From contig DATBIO010000222.1 in the NCBI GenBank assembly GCA_036556965.1, positions 1 to 24,215 on the forward strand: a stretch of 24,215 nt of DNA, given 5' to 3'. The stretch's first letter is position 1, and each line of letters opens with the position of its first letter. Shown piece by piece: positions 1 through 9,566 of this stretch. Below the pieces are notes generated by a model. The model was given only the letters and a program-made list of their open reading frames with translations. It was not told the DNA's origin and did not search any database. The translations under genes were made by a program, and so were the position numbers. The DNA comes from DATBIO01 sp036556965 (GTDB taxonomy: Bacteria > Acidobacteriota > Vicinamibacteria > Fen-336).

Positions 1-1153
<1,153 letters not shown>

Positions 1154-1155
1154 GG

Positions 1156-1788
1156 TCACCTCCTGCCGGCGTGGGAAGGCCGTCGGCCCGCCGGACGGCC
1201 GCGGACGGCGGCGCCGTTCAAGAAGAGATCGACGACGGGCGCGGCCAGGCCGGCCAGATCATAGTCCTTGCCGCCGATGATCCAGGAGGTCACCATCTCG
1301 TCCAGGGCCCCGAACAGCACCTTGGTGGCCAGCTTGCGCGGGAGATCGCTGCGCAGGACGCCCTCCTTCTGGCCCTGCTCGATGATCTGCCCCACCAGCG
1401 CGAAGTAGTCCTGCAGCCAGGAGGCGGTGAAGCGCTCCATGAACTTGGTGGACTGCCGCAGCTCCACCTGGAAGACGACGGCCAGGTCGCGGTTGGAGCC
1501 CAGCAGGCGCAGGTGGTGCAGGGCAATGGCGCGCAGGCGGGCGGCCGCCCCGCGGATGGGGGCGAGCTCGCGCCGGGCCTTGACCAGGTGCTCGGTCATC
1601 ACCTCGTCGAAGAGGCGGACGAGCACGTCCTCCTTGTTGCGGAAGTAGAGGTAGATGGTCCCGTCGGCCACGTCCGCCCGGCGCGCGATCTCCGAGACCT
1701 TGGCCCCGTGGTAGCCCTTGCGGGCGAAGACCTTCACCGCGGCCTGCAGGATGCGCTGGGGCTTGTCGTCGCTGCGTTTTCGCGCCAT
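1156..1788 (-). CDS. TetR-family transcriptional regulator, probably of fatty-acid metabolism
   Basis: This is a one-component repressor with an N-terminal helix-turn-helix (ILQAAVKVFARKGYHGAKVSEIARRADVADGTIYLYF, written here only as its span: residues about 13-48 of the chosen product) and an all-helical ligand-binding C-terminus, about 210 residues in total, normal for TetR. The ATG at 1788 starts MARKRSDDKPQ, the usual family N-terminus; an ATG at 1836 would add 16 unconserved residues but lies only about 7 bases from the predicted transcription start, so it cannot be excluded. The last codons, AGG AGG, act as the ribosome-binding site of the acyl-CoA ligase that follows, so the two genes are coupled. 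By analogy with FadR/PsrA/PaaR-type TetR proteins it probably senses an acyl-CoA, but the ligand is an inference. A perfect palindrome at its own promoter suggests autoregulation. Confidence 0.9.
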   Translation of the reverse strand: MARKRSDDKPQRILQAAVKVFARKGYHGAKVSEIARRADVADGTIYLYFRNKEDVLVRLFDEVMTEHLVKARRELAPIRGAAARLRAIALHHLRLLGSNRDLAVVFQVELRQSTKFMERFTASWLQDYFALVGQIIEQGQKEGVLRSDLPRKLATKVLFGALDEMVTSWIIGGKDYDLAGLAAPVVDLFLNGAAVRGRPAGRRPSHAGRR

Positions 1789-1836
1789 GCCCGCCAGTCT
1801 AGCGGAGGGACGAGGGTGGATCGCGCCCCCGCTCAT

Positions 1837-1850
1837 TGAACGGCCGTTCA
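1837..1850. promoter_or_regulatory. Perfect palindromic operator for the TetR regulator
   Basis: TGAACGGCCGTTCA is a perfect 14-bp palindrome that contains AACGNNCGTT, a core reported for some TetR-family sites (for example PaaR of Thermus). It covers the predicted transcription start of the tetR promoter. A second, near-identical site lies at 19981-19992. Confidence 0.75.
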
Positions 1851-1879
1851 GTATCCGTGCGCGGAGGCGGCGGTGTCAA
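1850..1879 (-). promoter_or_regulatory. Sigma-70-type promoter of tetR and the acyl-CoA ligase
   Basis: On the minus strand there is a perfect TTGACA (1879-1874), an 18-base spacer and GATACT (1855-1850, four of six consensus bases). Transcription should start near 1843, inside the palindrome. It reads away from folK. Confidence 0.6.
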
Positions 1880-1939
1880 GGCGCGCGCGGCCCCGCCTTA
1901 GCAAGCCCCACGGTATGGGATAACCTGAGCCTCGTCCCC

Positions 1940-2440
1940 GTGATCCCGGACGCGTTCATCGGCATGGGCTCCAACCTCGGCGACCGCGAGGGCACGCTGC
2001 GGGAGGCGTGCCGCCGCCTCGCCCTGCGCGGGGCACCCGTGCGCGCGGGCAGCTCCCTCTACCTCACGGAGCCGGTGGGCGGCCCCCCGCAGGGCTGGTT
2101 CGTCAACGCGGTGGTGCGCGCGGAAACGTCGCTCGGGCCCGAGGAGCTGCTGCGCGCGCTCCTGGAGGTGGAGAGCGAGCTCGGGCGCCGGCGCCTGGAG
2201 CGCCACGGGCCGCGCACCCTCGACCTCGACCTGCTCCTCTACGGCGACGACGTGCGCGACACGCCCTTCCTCCGCCTGCCCCACCCGCGCCTGCCGGAGC
2301 GGCGCTTCGTGCTCGTTCCCCTGGAGGAGCTGGACCCGCGGCGGCGCCATCCCGTGAGCGGTCTCACCGTGCGCGAGCTGCGCGAGCGCTGTCCCGACAC
2401 CGCGGCGGTGGTGCGCCACGCGCCCCCGGTCTGCCCGTGA
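1940..2440 (+). CDS. folK: 2-amino-4-hydroxy-6-hydroxymethyldihydropteridine pyrophosphokinase (HPPK)
   Basis: The product transfers pyrophosphate from ATP to 6-hydroxymethyl-7,8-dihydropterin, the step before dihydropteroate synthase in folate synthesis, in the cytoplasm. The 166-residue protein has the opening AFIGMGSNLGDREG, the signature GPRTLDLDLLLYG and PHPRLPERRFVLVPL, all HPPK hallmarks. The GTG at 1940 is the only reasonable start: it gives VIPDAFIGMGSN, and the open frame further upstream is unrelated sequence antisense to tetR. No strong Shine-Dalgarno is present. A possible -10 (around GGATAAC, 1918-1924) lies upstream. The stop overlaps the next gene's start by four bases (GTGA), so the two are co-translated. 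Confidence 0.95.
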   Translation: MIPDAFIGMGSNLGDREGTLREACRRLALRGAPVRAGSSLYLTEPVGGPPQGWFVNAVVRAETSLGPEELLRALLEVESELGRRRLERHGPRTLDLDLLLYGDDVRDTPFLRLPHPRLPERRFVLVPLEELDPRRRHPVSGLTVRELRERCPDTAAVVRHAPPVCP

Positions 2441-3078
2441 AGTTCGCCCACGTGGCGGTGGAAGGCGTCATCGGCGTGGGAAAGACGAGCGTGGTGCGCC
2501 TGCTCGCCGAGCAGCTGGGCGCGCAGACCGTGCTCGAGGAATGGAGCCAGAACCCGTTCCTGAAGGACTTCTACGACGGCCGCGCGGGGGCGGCCTTCCA
2601 GGTGGAGCTCTTCTACCTGCTCTCGCGGCACCGCCAGCTCCAGGGCCTGCGCCAGGGCGCCCTCTTCTCGCCCTGCACCCTGGTCGACTACACCTTCGAG
2701 AAGAGCAAGGTCTTCGCCTACCTCAACCTCGAGGACAGCGAGCTGCTCGTCTACGAGAAGCTCTACACGGTGCTGGCGGAGGGCGTGCCGCGGCCCGACC
2801 TCGTGGTCTACCTGCAGGCCCCCACCGAGGTGCTGTCGCGGCGCATCCGCCAGCGCGGCCGCCCCGAGGAGCGCCAGCTCTCCGAGGAGTACCTGGCGGA
2901 GGTGAACCGCGCCTACAACCACTACTTCTTCCACTACACGCAGACGCCCCTGCTGGTGGTCAACACCGCGGAGGTGGACTTCGCGCAGGGCGGGGCGGAG
3001 CTCGAGGACCTCGTGCGGCAGGTGCGCCAGATGGGCCGCGGCACGCAGTACTACGTGCCCATGGGACAGAAGAGGTGA
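2437..3078 (+). CDS. Deoxynucleoside kinase
   Basis: The 213-residue protein is a dCK/dGK-type deoxynucleoside kinase, which phosphorylates deoxynucleosides to monophosphates for dNTP salvage in the cytoplasm. It has a P-loop VEGVIGVGKTS (residues 8-18), the acid-containing EEWSQNPFL segment that contacts the deoxyribose, the DYTFEKSKVFAYLNL segment that replaces the DRS motif as in many bacterial members, and a lid RIRQRGRPEE near residue 144. The GTG start at 2437 overlaps the folK stop, and the same folK-kinase pairing is familiar in other bacteria. Substrate preference (dA, dG or dC) cannot be told from the sequence. The carboxy-terminus (RGTQYYVPMG) also fits this family. Confidence 0.9.
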   Translation: MKFAHVAVEGVIGVGKTSVVRLLAEQLGAQTVLEEWSQNPFLKDFYDGRAGAAFQVELFYLLSRHRQLQGLRQGALFSPCTLVDYTFEKSKVFAYLNLEDSELLVYEKLYTVLAEGVPRPDLVVYLQAPTEVLSRRIRQRGRPEERQLSEEYLAEVNRAYNHYFFHYTQTPLLVVNTAEVDFAQGGAELEDLVRQVRQMGRGTQYYVPMGQKR

Positions 3079-3140
3079 CGGCGCTCACGCGCGGCCGCGC
3101 GCGGCGCCGCGCGGCCTTGACCTCTCCTGCGCCTTGCTCC

Positions 3141-3962
3141 ATGCTCTCTCCGGCTTCCATGGGTGCGGCCGCCCGACAGTCCGCCCGCCAACTCCCGCTC
3201 CCCTTCGAGGAGCCGCCGCCGTGGAGCGTCGCCAGCCTCCAGGCCGCGCTGAGCAAGGAAGCGCATCGCCCCGTGGCCCTGACCCTGACCGAGAACCGCT
3301 CGGTGCTGCTCTCCTTCCGGCGCAAGGCGGGCACGGTGCTCCTGCGGCTGCACCGCATGTTCCTCTACGCGCCGCCTCCCGTGGTGCGCGCGGTGGCCGG
3401 CGGGCTGCGCCGCAGCAGCCGGCGCGCGGACGGCGCGGTGCGCCGATTCATGAACGAGAACCTGCACCGCGTGCGCAAGGTGACGCGGGCGCTTCCCCCG
3501 CTCGTGTCCGCGGGCGAGGCCTACGACCTCACCGACGTCTTCGCCTCCCTCAACGGCCGTTTCTTCGACTCCCGGCTGCGCGTGCCCATCACCTGGGGCC
3601 GGGGCAGCGGGCGCGCGCGGCGAGGCGGCCTCACCTTCGGCAGCTACGACCCCGTCCTCGGCCTCATCCGCATCCATCCCGTGCTGGACCGGCGCGACGT
3701 GCCCCGCTACTTCCTGGAGAGCGTCGTCTACCACGAGATGCTGCACCACCACCTGGGCGGCGTCCCCGACCGGCTGGGGCGCACCGTCTACCACTCGCGC
3801 GCCTTCCGGGAGGCGGAGGCGCGCTACCCATGGCACCGTCAGTCGCTCGACTGGGAGAAGCGCAACCTCCCCCACCTGCTCGAGGCCAGCCAGGAGCTGG
3901 ACCGCCGGCGGCGGGCCGCGGCGCGGCTCTCCCGCCGCCGCGCCTCGCGCCGCCGCGCCTGA
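3141..3962 (+). CDS. SprT-like zinc metallopeptidase
   Basis: A 273-residue protein with the metallopeptidase motif YHEMLHHHLGG (HExxH with further histidines) at about residue 198, preceded by LTDVFASLNGRFFDSRLRVPITWG, the typical SprT-like layout in which the first strand and helix precede the zinc site. A later HSRAF segment may give another ligand. The C-terminal 25 residues are very arginine-rich and may bind nucleic acid. No signal peptide is seen, so it is probably cytoplasmic; its substrate is unknown. Two in-frame ATGs compete (3141 and 3159), neither with a Shine-Dalgarno. A weak TTGACC-N17-CATGCT promoter (3117-3145) would favour 3159. The open frame runs much further upstream but there it is only the shadow of the kinase gene. 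Confidence 0.8.
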   Translation: MLSPASMGAAARQSARQLPLPFEEPPPWSVASLQAALSKEAHRPVALTLTENRSVLLSFRRKAGTVLLRLHRMFLYAPPPVVRAVAGGLRRSSRRADGAVRRFMNENLHRVRKVTRALPPLVSAGEAYDLTDVFASLNGRFFDSRLRVPITWGRGSGRARRGGLTFGSYDPVLGLIRIHPVLDRRDVPRYFLESVVYHEMLHHHLGGVPDRLGRTVYHSRAFREAEARYPWHRQSLDWEKRNLPHLLEASQELDRRRRAAARLSRRRASRRRA

Positions 3963-3989
3963 GGCGTCCGGCTCCGCCGTAGGCCCGCC

Positions 3990-5786
3990 GTGACCGCCGC
4001 CGTTCCTTCCTCCGCCCGCGGGCCGCTGGCCGCCCTGCGCCGCCTGATCCCCTACCTGGCCCCCCACCGCCGCGTGCTGGGGGCGGGGATGGCCTGCCTC
4101 GTCGTCACCACCGCCCTCTCCGTGATCTCGCCCTGGGTCCTGCGCTACGCCATCGACGACCTCCAGCGCGAGGTCACGCGGGCCAAGCTCTACCTGTACG
4201 CCGCTTCCATCGTGGGGGTGGTGGTGCTGGAGGGCGCCTTCCGCTACCTCATGCGCATGCAGATCATCTCGGTCAGCCGCGAGATCGAGTACGAGCTGCG
4301 CGCGGACGTCTTCGCCCACTTCACCCGCCTGCCTCCCGCCTACTACCAGGCGCAGCGCGTGGGCGACCTGATGAGCCGGGCCACCAACGACCTCTCCGCG
4401 GTGCGCATGGTGGTGGGGCCCGGCATCATGTACACGGCCAACACGCTGGCCACTTTCGTGGGGACGGTGGCCTTCATGCTCACCATCTCCCCCGCCCTGC
4501 TCGGCCTCGCCCTCCTCCCCCTGGTCCTGGTCTCGCTGCTCGTCCGCCACTTCGGCCGCCGCATCCACGACCGCTTCGAGCGGGTGCAGGAGCAGCTCTC
4601 CGAGATCAGCGCCCTCGTGCAGGAGAACCTCTCCGGCGCGCGCGTGGTGCGCGCATACGCGCAGGAGGCCCACGAGCAGGCGCGCTTCGAGGAGGCCAAC
4701 GCGGAGTACCTGCGCCGCAACCGCGCCCTCATCCGCATGTTCGGGAGCCTGTATCCGGGCATCCAGCTCCTCATGGGGCTGGGGGCGGTCACCGTGCTCT
4801 GGGTGGGCGGGCGCATGGTGGTGGGCGGCGCCATCAGCCTGGGCGAGTTCGTGGCCTTCGGCGTCTACCTGGGCATGCTGCACTGGCCGATGATCGCGCT
4901 GGGCTGGGTGGTGAACCTCTTCGAGCGCGGCGAGGCGAGCATGGCGCGCATCCTGGAGATGCTCGACGCCCCCGTGGGGATCGCGGAGGGGAGCGCCCCC
5001 ACCGGCGTCCCCTTGCGGGGCGAGGTGGAGTTCCGCTCCCTCACCTTCGCCTACGACGACGTCCCCGTCCTGCACGACGTGAGCCTGCGCGTGCCCGCGG
5101 GGTCCACGCTGGCCATCGTGGGGCCGACGGGCGCGGGCAAGAGCACCCTGGTCAGCCTGGTGGCGCGCCTGTTTGACCCTCCCCCGGGGACGGTGCTGGT
5201 GGACGGCCGCGACGTGCGCGAGCACGCCCTCTCCGACCTGCGCGGGGCGGTGGGCGTCGTGCCGCAGGAAAGCTTCCTGTTCTCCGACACCATCCGCAAC
5301 AACGTGGCCTTCGGCCTGCGGCGGCGCGCGGATGGAGGCGACGACGCGGCGGCCTCCCCCCGCGTGGAGGCGGCGGCGGAAGTGGCCCGCCTGGCCCCCG
5401 ACGTGGCCGGCTTCCCCGCCGGCTACGAGACCATGGTGGGCGAGCGCGGCATCACCCTCTCCGGGGGCCAGAAGCAGCGGACCGCCCTCGCGCGCGCCCT
5501 CGCCGTGGACCCGCGCATCCTGATCCTCGACGACGCGCTCAGCGCGGTGGACACCCACACCGAGGAGGAGATCCTGGCCGGGCTGCGCGCGGTCATGCGC
5601 ACGCGCACCACCTTCCTCGTGTCGCACCGCGTCTCCACCGTGAAGGAAGCCGACCACATCGTGGTCCTGCGCGAAGGCCGCATCGTGGAGCAGGGCACCC
5701 ACGCCGACCTCCTGGCCGCGGGCGGCTTCTACGCCGACCTCCAGCGGCGGCAGCTGCTGCAGGACGAGATGGAGAAGACGGCCTGA
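3990..5786 (+). CDS. ABC exporter half-transporter, subunit with degenerate Walker B
   Basis: A 598-residue type IV (MsbA/MdlA-like) exporter subunit in the inner membrane: six membrane helices in the first 320 residues, then a nucleotide-binding domain. Visible motifs are Walker A GPTGAGKST (about 377), Q-loop VVPQESFLF, signature LSGGQKQR (about 490), Walker B ILILDDALSAVD (about 510) and H-loop SHRVST. The catalytic glutamate after Walker B is aspartate, as in the degenerate subunit of heterodimeric exporters such as TM287/288, while the signature is canonical. The next gene supplies the reverse combination, so the two should form one heterodimer. GTG at 3990 is the start. Its substrate is unknown; lipids or drugs are usual for the family. 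Confidence 0.93.
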   Translation: MTAAVPSSARGPLAALRRLIPYLAPHRRVLGAGMACLVVTTALSVISPWVLRYAIDDLQREVTRAKLYLYAASIVGVVVLEGAFRYLMRMQIISVSREIEYELRADVFAHFTRLPPAYYQAQRVGDLMSRATNDLSAVRMVVGPGIMYTANTLATFVGTVAFMLTISPALLGLALLPLVLVSLLVRHFGRRIHDRFERVQEQLSEISALVQENLSGARVVRAYAQEAHEQARFEEANAEYLRRNRALIRMFGSLYPGIQLLMGLGAVTVLWVGGRMVVGGAISLGEFVAFGVYLGMLHWPMIALGWVVNLFERGEASMARILEMLDAPVGIAEGSAPTGVPLRGEVEFRSLTFAYDDVPVLHDVSLRVPAGSTLAIVGPTGAGKSTLVSLVARLFDPPPGTVLVDGRDVREHALSDLRGAVGVVPQESFLFSDTIRNNVAFGLRRRADGGDDAAASPRVEAAAEVARLAPDVAGFPAGYETMVGERGITLSGGQKQRTALARALAVDPRILILDDALSAVDTHTEEEILAGLRAVMRTRTTFLVSHRVSTVKEADHIVVLREGRIVEQGTHADLLAAGGFYADLQRRQLLQDEMEKTA

Positions 5787-7591
5787 GCGCCGCCGGCGAG
5801 GACGATCCCGTCGCCCCCGCCTACGACCGGGCGCTGCTCCTGCGCCTGCTCCTCTACCTGCGCCCCTACAAGGCCGCCGTCCTCGTCTCCTTCGTGCTCA
5901 TCGTGCTCCAGGCCCTCCTGGACCTGGTGGGGCCCTACCTCACCAAGGTGGCCATCGACCGCCACCTGGCCGTGGGCGACGCCGACGGCCTCCTCCGCCT
6001 GGCCGGCCTCTACCTGGCCGCCCTCCTCCTCGCCTTCGTCGTGCGCTTCGGCCAGGTCTACGTGCTGCAGATGACGGGCCAGCGGGTGATGTACGACATG
6101 CGGCGCTCCATCTACGGGCACCTGCAGCGCCTGCACGTCGGCTACTTCGACCGCCACCCCGTGGGCCGGCTCATGACGCGGGTGACCACCGACGTCGACG
6201 CCGTCAACGAGCTCTTCACCTCGGGGGTGGTGACGGTGTTCGGCGACCTGTTCACGCTGCTGGGAATCATGGGCGTCATGGTGGCCCTGGACTGGCGGCT
6301 GGCCCTGGTCACCTTCGCCGTCCTGCCCTTCTTCTTCCTGGTCACCAACTGGTTCCGCCGCGGCTCGCGCCAGTCCTTCCGCGAGGTGCGCAAGGCGCTG
6401 GCGCGCCTCAACGCCTACCTCCAGGAGAACCTGGTGGGCATGACCGTGGTCCAGCTGTTCCGCCGCGAGGAGAGGAACCGCGCCGGCTTCGCCGCCATCA
6501 ACCGCGAGCACGCGGACGCCAACGTGCGCTCGATCTTCTACTATGCCGTCTTCTATCCGGCCGTCGACCTGCTGGCGGCGGTGGCGGTGGCCCTCATCCT
6601 CCTCTACGGCGGGGCGCAGGTGCTGGAGGGGGCCCTGACCCTGGGCGTGCTGGTGGCCTTCGTGCAGTACACCGAGCGGTTCTGGCGGCCGATCTCCGAC
6701 CTCTCCGAGAAGTTCAACATCCTGCAGGCGGCCATGGCCTCCGCCGAGCGCATCTTCACCCTCCTCGACACCCCGGTGGCGGTGGAGGCGCCGGCCGCGC
6801 CGCGCGTGCTGGCCCGCGTGCAGGGCGCGGTGGCCTTCGAAGGCGTCTCCTTCGCCTACACGACGGGGGAGCCCGTCCTCCACGACGTCAGCTTCGCCGT
6901 GGCGCCCGGAAGGAGCGTGGCCCTGGTGGGGGCCACCGGCTCGGGCAAGACCACCGTCATCAGCCTGCTCGCGCGCTTCTACGACGTGCAGCAGGGGCGG
7001 GTGACCCTCGACGGGGTGGACGTCCGCCTCCTCGACCCCGGGCAGCTGCGCTCCTCCATCGCCGTGGTGCTGCAGGACCCCCACCTCTTCCACGGCACCG
7101 TGGCCCAGAACATCCGCCTGGGCTCGCCCATCTCCGACGAGCGCGTGCGCGAGGCGGCGCGGCTGGTGCACGCCCACCGCTTCGTCGAGCGCCTCCCCGA
7201 GGGCTACGGCACCGTCCTGCGCGAGCGGGGGGCCTCCCTGTCCGTGGGCCAGAAGCAGCTCCTGGCCTTCGCGCGCGCCCTGGCCCACGACCCGCGCATC
7301 CTCGTGCTGGACGAGGCCACCTCCTCCGTGGACACGGAGACGGAGGCCCTCATCCAGGACGCCCTGCGCACCCTGCTGCGCGACCGCACCGCCATCGTCA
7401 TCGCCCACCGGCTCTCCACCGTGCAGCACGTGGACGAGATCCTGGTCATGCACAAGGGGCGCATCCACGAGCGCGGGACGCACCAGGAGCTGCTGCGCCA
7501 CCGGGGGCTCTACTGGACGCTGTACCAGCTCCAGTACAAGGACCAGGAGCTGCGCGGAGCGGCGGAGGCGGTGGCTCCCGCGGCCGGCTAG
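5783..7591 (+). CDS. ABC exporter half-transporter, catalytic partner subunit, probable CTG start
   Basis: This is the partner of the preceding subunit: about 602 residues, six membrane helices and a nucleotide-binding domain with Walker A GATGSGKTT (about 383), Q-loop VVLQDPHLF, signature LSVGQKQL (about 486), Walker B ILVLDEATSSVD (about 506) and H-loop AHRLST. Here the catalytic glutamate is present but the signature's third residue is Val instead of Gly, which fits the member of a TM287/288-like pair that donates the weak signature to the degenerate site. The first ATG/GTG/TTG in frame is a GTG at 5894, inside helix 1, and would delete the conserved elbow LLLRLLLYLRPYK. A CTG at 5783, overlapping the upstream stop as CTGA and following GGAGAAG at a five-base gap, restores a full-length protein, so I chose it. 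The stop shares CTAG with the convergent M20 gene. Confidence 0.9.
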   Translation: MSAAGEDDPVAPAYDRALLLRLLLYLRPYKAAVLVSFVLIVLQALLDLVGPYLTKVAIDRHLAVGDADGLLRLAGLYLAALLLAFVVRFGQVYVLQMTGQRVMYDMRRSIYGHLQRLHVGYFDRHPVGRLMTRVTTDVDAVNELFTSGVVTVFGDLFTLLGIMGVMVALDWRLALVTFAVLPFFFLVTNWFRRGSRQSFREVRKALARLNAYLQENLVGMTVVQLFRREERNRAGFAAINREHADANVRSIFYYAVFYPAVDLLAAVAVALILLYGGAQVLEGALTLGVLVAFVQYTERFWRPISDLSEKFNILQAAMASAERIFTLLDTPVAVEAPAAPRVLARVQGAVAFEGVSFAYTTGEPVLHDVSFAVAPGRSVALVGATGSGKTTVISLLARFYDVQQGRVTLDGVDVRLLDPGQLRSSIAVVLQDPHLFHGTVAQNIRLGSPISDERVREAARLVHAHRFVERLPEGYGTVLRERGASLSVGQKQLLAFARALAHDPRILVLDEATSSVDTETEALIQDALRTLLRDRTAIVIAHRLSTVQHVDEILVMHKGRIHERGTHQELLRHRGLYWTLYQLQYKDQELRGAAEAVAPAAG

Positions 7592-8835
7592 GGCCTGGTG
7601 CGCGCGAGGTAGTCCCAGACCAGCGTGCTCACCGCGCGCACGGCGAGGGGCAGGGCGGCCTCGTCGATGTCGAAGTCCTCGGTGTGGATCATGGCCGTGA
7701 TGCCGCGGGCCTCGTTGCGCACGCCGAGCTTGACGTAGAGCGCGGGGACCCGCTCCGCGAAGGCGGAGAAGTCCTCCGCCCCCATCTGCGGCCGGACCTC
7801 CAAGACGCGGTCCTTCCCGTAGACCCGCTCCAGGCTGGGCACGGAGGCCCGCGTATGCGCGGGCTCGTTCAGGGTGGGCGGGTTGCCCTCGCCCACGAAG
7901 CGCAGGCGCGCGGCCACGCCGTGGGCGGCGGCCACCCCCTGCACCGTGCGTTGCATGCGCTCCTTGAGGCCGGTGCGCACGGCGGCGTCCAGGGTGCGGA
8001 TGGTGCCCTCCAGCACCACCTTGTCCGCCACGATGTTGAAGCGGTTCCCGCCGTGGATGGAGCCGATGGTCAGCACCTTCGGGTTCTGGGCGTCGATCTG
8101 GCGCGAGACGATCAGCTGCAGGGCCTGCACCATCTCCGCCGCCACCGGCACCGGGTCCAGCCCCGTGTGCGGATAGGCGCCGTGCGTCTTCCGGCCCTCG
8201 ACCTCCACCACGAAGCGGTCGGAGCTGGCGAAGATCGGGCCGATGGACCATCCCACCGTCCCCACCTCCAGGGACGGATCCACGTGCAGCCCGTACATGG
8301 CCTGGATGCGCGGGGCGTCCAGCACGCCCTGCGCGATCATCAGGGGCGCCCCGCCCTCCTCCCCTTCCGGCGGTCCCTCCTCCGCGGGCTGGAAGACGAA
8401 GACCACCGTCCCCGGGAGCTGGGCCCGGAGGCCGGCGAGGACCTCGGCCGCGCCGAGCACGATGGTGGTGTGCGCGTCGTGGCCGCAGGCGTGCTTCACC
8501 CCGGGGTTCTCGCTCTTGTAGGGGACGTCGTTGCGCTCCTCGATGGGCAGGGCGTCGAGGTCCGCGCGCACGGCCACCACCCCCCCGGGCCGGCCGCCGC
8601 GCAGGATGCCCACCGCGCCCGTGAGGGCCACGGGGTACTTCACCTCCAGGCCCAGCGCGCGCAGGCGATCCGCCACCAGCCTTCCCGTGCGCTGCTCGCG
8701 GTTGCCCAGCTCGGGATGGCGGTGGATGTCGCGCCGCGTCTCCACCAGCGCGGGGGCGAGCGCGTCCGTGGCCTTGCGTATGGCGGCGTCGGGAGCGGGA
8801 GCGGCGGCGGCGGCGAGGAGGAGGAGCGTGATCAT
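7588..8835 (-). CDS. M20-family amidohydrolase / carboxypeptidase with signal peptide
   Basis: A 415-residue zinc or manganese hydrolase of the M20D type (hippurate hydrolase, IAA-amino-acid hydrolase, N-acyl-L-amino-acid amidohydrolase), which cleaves an amide bond of N-acylated amino acids or peptides. Metal ligands are visible in VKHACGHDAHTT, QPAEEGPPEG and the C-terminal MIHTEDFDIDE; the dimerisation-domain histidine lies in KTHGAYPHTGLDPV. The short hydrophobic N-terminus MITLLLLAAAAAPAPDA looks like a cleavable signal, so the enzyme is probably periplasmic. The ATG at 8835 overlaps the pseudouridine synthase stop as ATGA, so the genes form an operon. The true substrate cannot be told. 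Confidence 0.92.
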   Translation of the reverse strand: MITLLLLAAAAAPAPDAAIRKATDALAPALVETRRDIHRHPELGNREQRTGRLVADRLRALGLEVKYPVALTGAVGILRGGRPGGVVAVRADLDALPIEERNDVPYKSENPGVKHACGHDAHTTIVLGAAEVLAGLRAQLPGTVVFVFQPAEEGPPEGEEGGAPLMIAQGVLDAPRIQAMYGLHVDPSLEVGTVGWSIGPIFASSDRFVVEVEGRKTHGAYPHTGLDPVPVAAEMVQALQLIVSRQIDAQNPKVLTIGSIHGGNRFNIVADKVVLEGTIRTLDAAVRTGLKERMQRTVQGVAAAHGVAARLRFVGEGNPPTLNEPAHTRASVPSLERVYGKDRVLEVRPQMGAEDFSAFAERVPALYVKLGVRNEARGITAMIHTEDFDIDEAALPLAVRAVSTLVWDYLARTRP

Positions 8836-9566
8836 GGCGCGGATGCTACACCCCGTCCGCGTGCGCCCAGCGCCTGCACCTCGGGCGGGCGGAGGCGCCG
8901 CCACCGGCCCGCGGGCAGGTCGCCGAGGAGGAAGCGCCCGATGCCCACCCGCACCAGCTCCTGCACCTCGTGTCCCACCGCGGCGCACATGCGCCGCACC
9001 TGGCGGTTCCGCCCCTCGGTGAGCACGATCTCCAGCCAGCTCCCGCCGCGGCGGTCGGTGCCCAGGGCACGCACGCGCGCCGGGCGCGTGACGCCGTCCT
9101 CCAGGGGCACGCCCTCCCGCAGCGCGCGCAGGGCCTCCGCGTCGGGCGTCCCGCGCACGCGGGCGTGGTAGGTCTTGGGCACGTGGGCGGCGGGGTCGGT
9201 GAGGCGCTGGCCGAGGCGATGGTCGTTGGTCAGGATGAGGAGCCCGCCGGAGTCCCGGTCCAGGCGTCCCACCGGGAACACCCAGCCCCCGAAGTCCGAG
9301 AGCAGGTCGTACACCACCGGCCGGCCCCCCGGCTCGGCGCGCGAGGTGACGTACCCGGGCGGCTTGTGCAGGGCGATGACCACCACCTCCTGCAGGTCGC
9401 CGACGGCGTGGCCGTCCACGGTGACCTTCCGCCGCCGGGGATCGAGGCGGGCGCGAGGATCGAGGCACGCCCTGCCGTCCACGGCCACGCGGCCGGCGGC
9501 GACCCAGTCCGCCGCCTGCTTTCGCGAGCACACGCCGAACTTGGAGAGAGCGCGCGCCAGCGACAC
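8832..9566 (-). CDS. 16S/23S rRNA pseudouridine synthase, RsuA/RluB family
   Basis: The 244-residue protein converts a specific rRNA uridine to pseudouridine. It has an N-terminal S4 RNA-binding domain (SLARALSKFGVCSRKQAAD, residues 2-20, through the VTVDGHAVGD segment near 60) and the catalytic motif GRLDRDSGGLLILTND (about residue 99), whose Asp is the nucleophile, followed by KTYHARVRG and EGRNRQVRRM, all standard for RsuA/RluB/RluE/RluF. RluB (23S U2605) is the commonest match for a protein of this length, but I cannot separate it from RsuA. The GTG at 9566 gives the usual N-terminus; the much longer open frame upstream is a high-GC artefact. Its stop overlaps the M20 start by four bases. 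Confidence 0.93.
   Translation of the reverse strand: MSLARALSKFGVCSRKQAADWVAAGRVAVDGRACLDPRARLDPRRRKVTVDGHAVGDLQEVVVIALHKPPGYVTSRAEPGGRPVVYDLLSDFGGWVFPVGRLDRDSGGLLILTNDHRLGQRLTDPAAHVPKTYHARVRGTPDAEALRALREGVPLEDGVTRPARVRALGTDRRGGSWLEIVLTEGRNRQVRRMCAAVGHEVQELVRVGIGRFLLGDLPAGRWRRLRPPEVQALGARGRGVASAP

Noticed and set aside
3051..8251. Two minus-strand open frames of 883 and 840 residues
   Set aside because: They lie antisense to the well-supported metallopeptidase and ABC exporter genes and show only biased composition.
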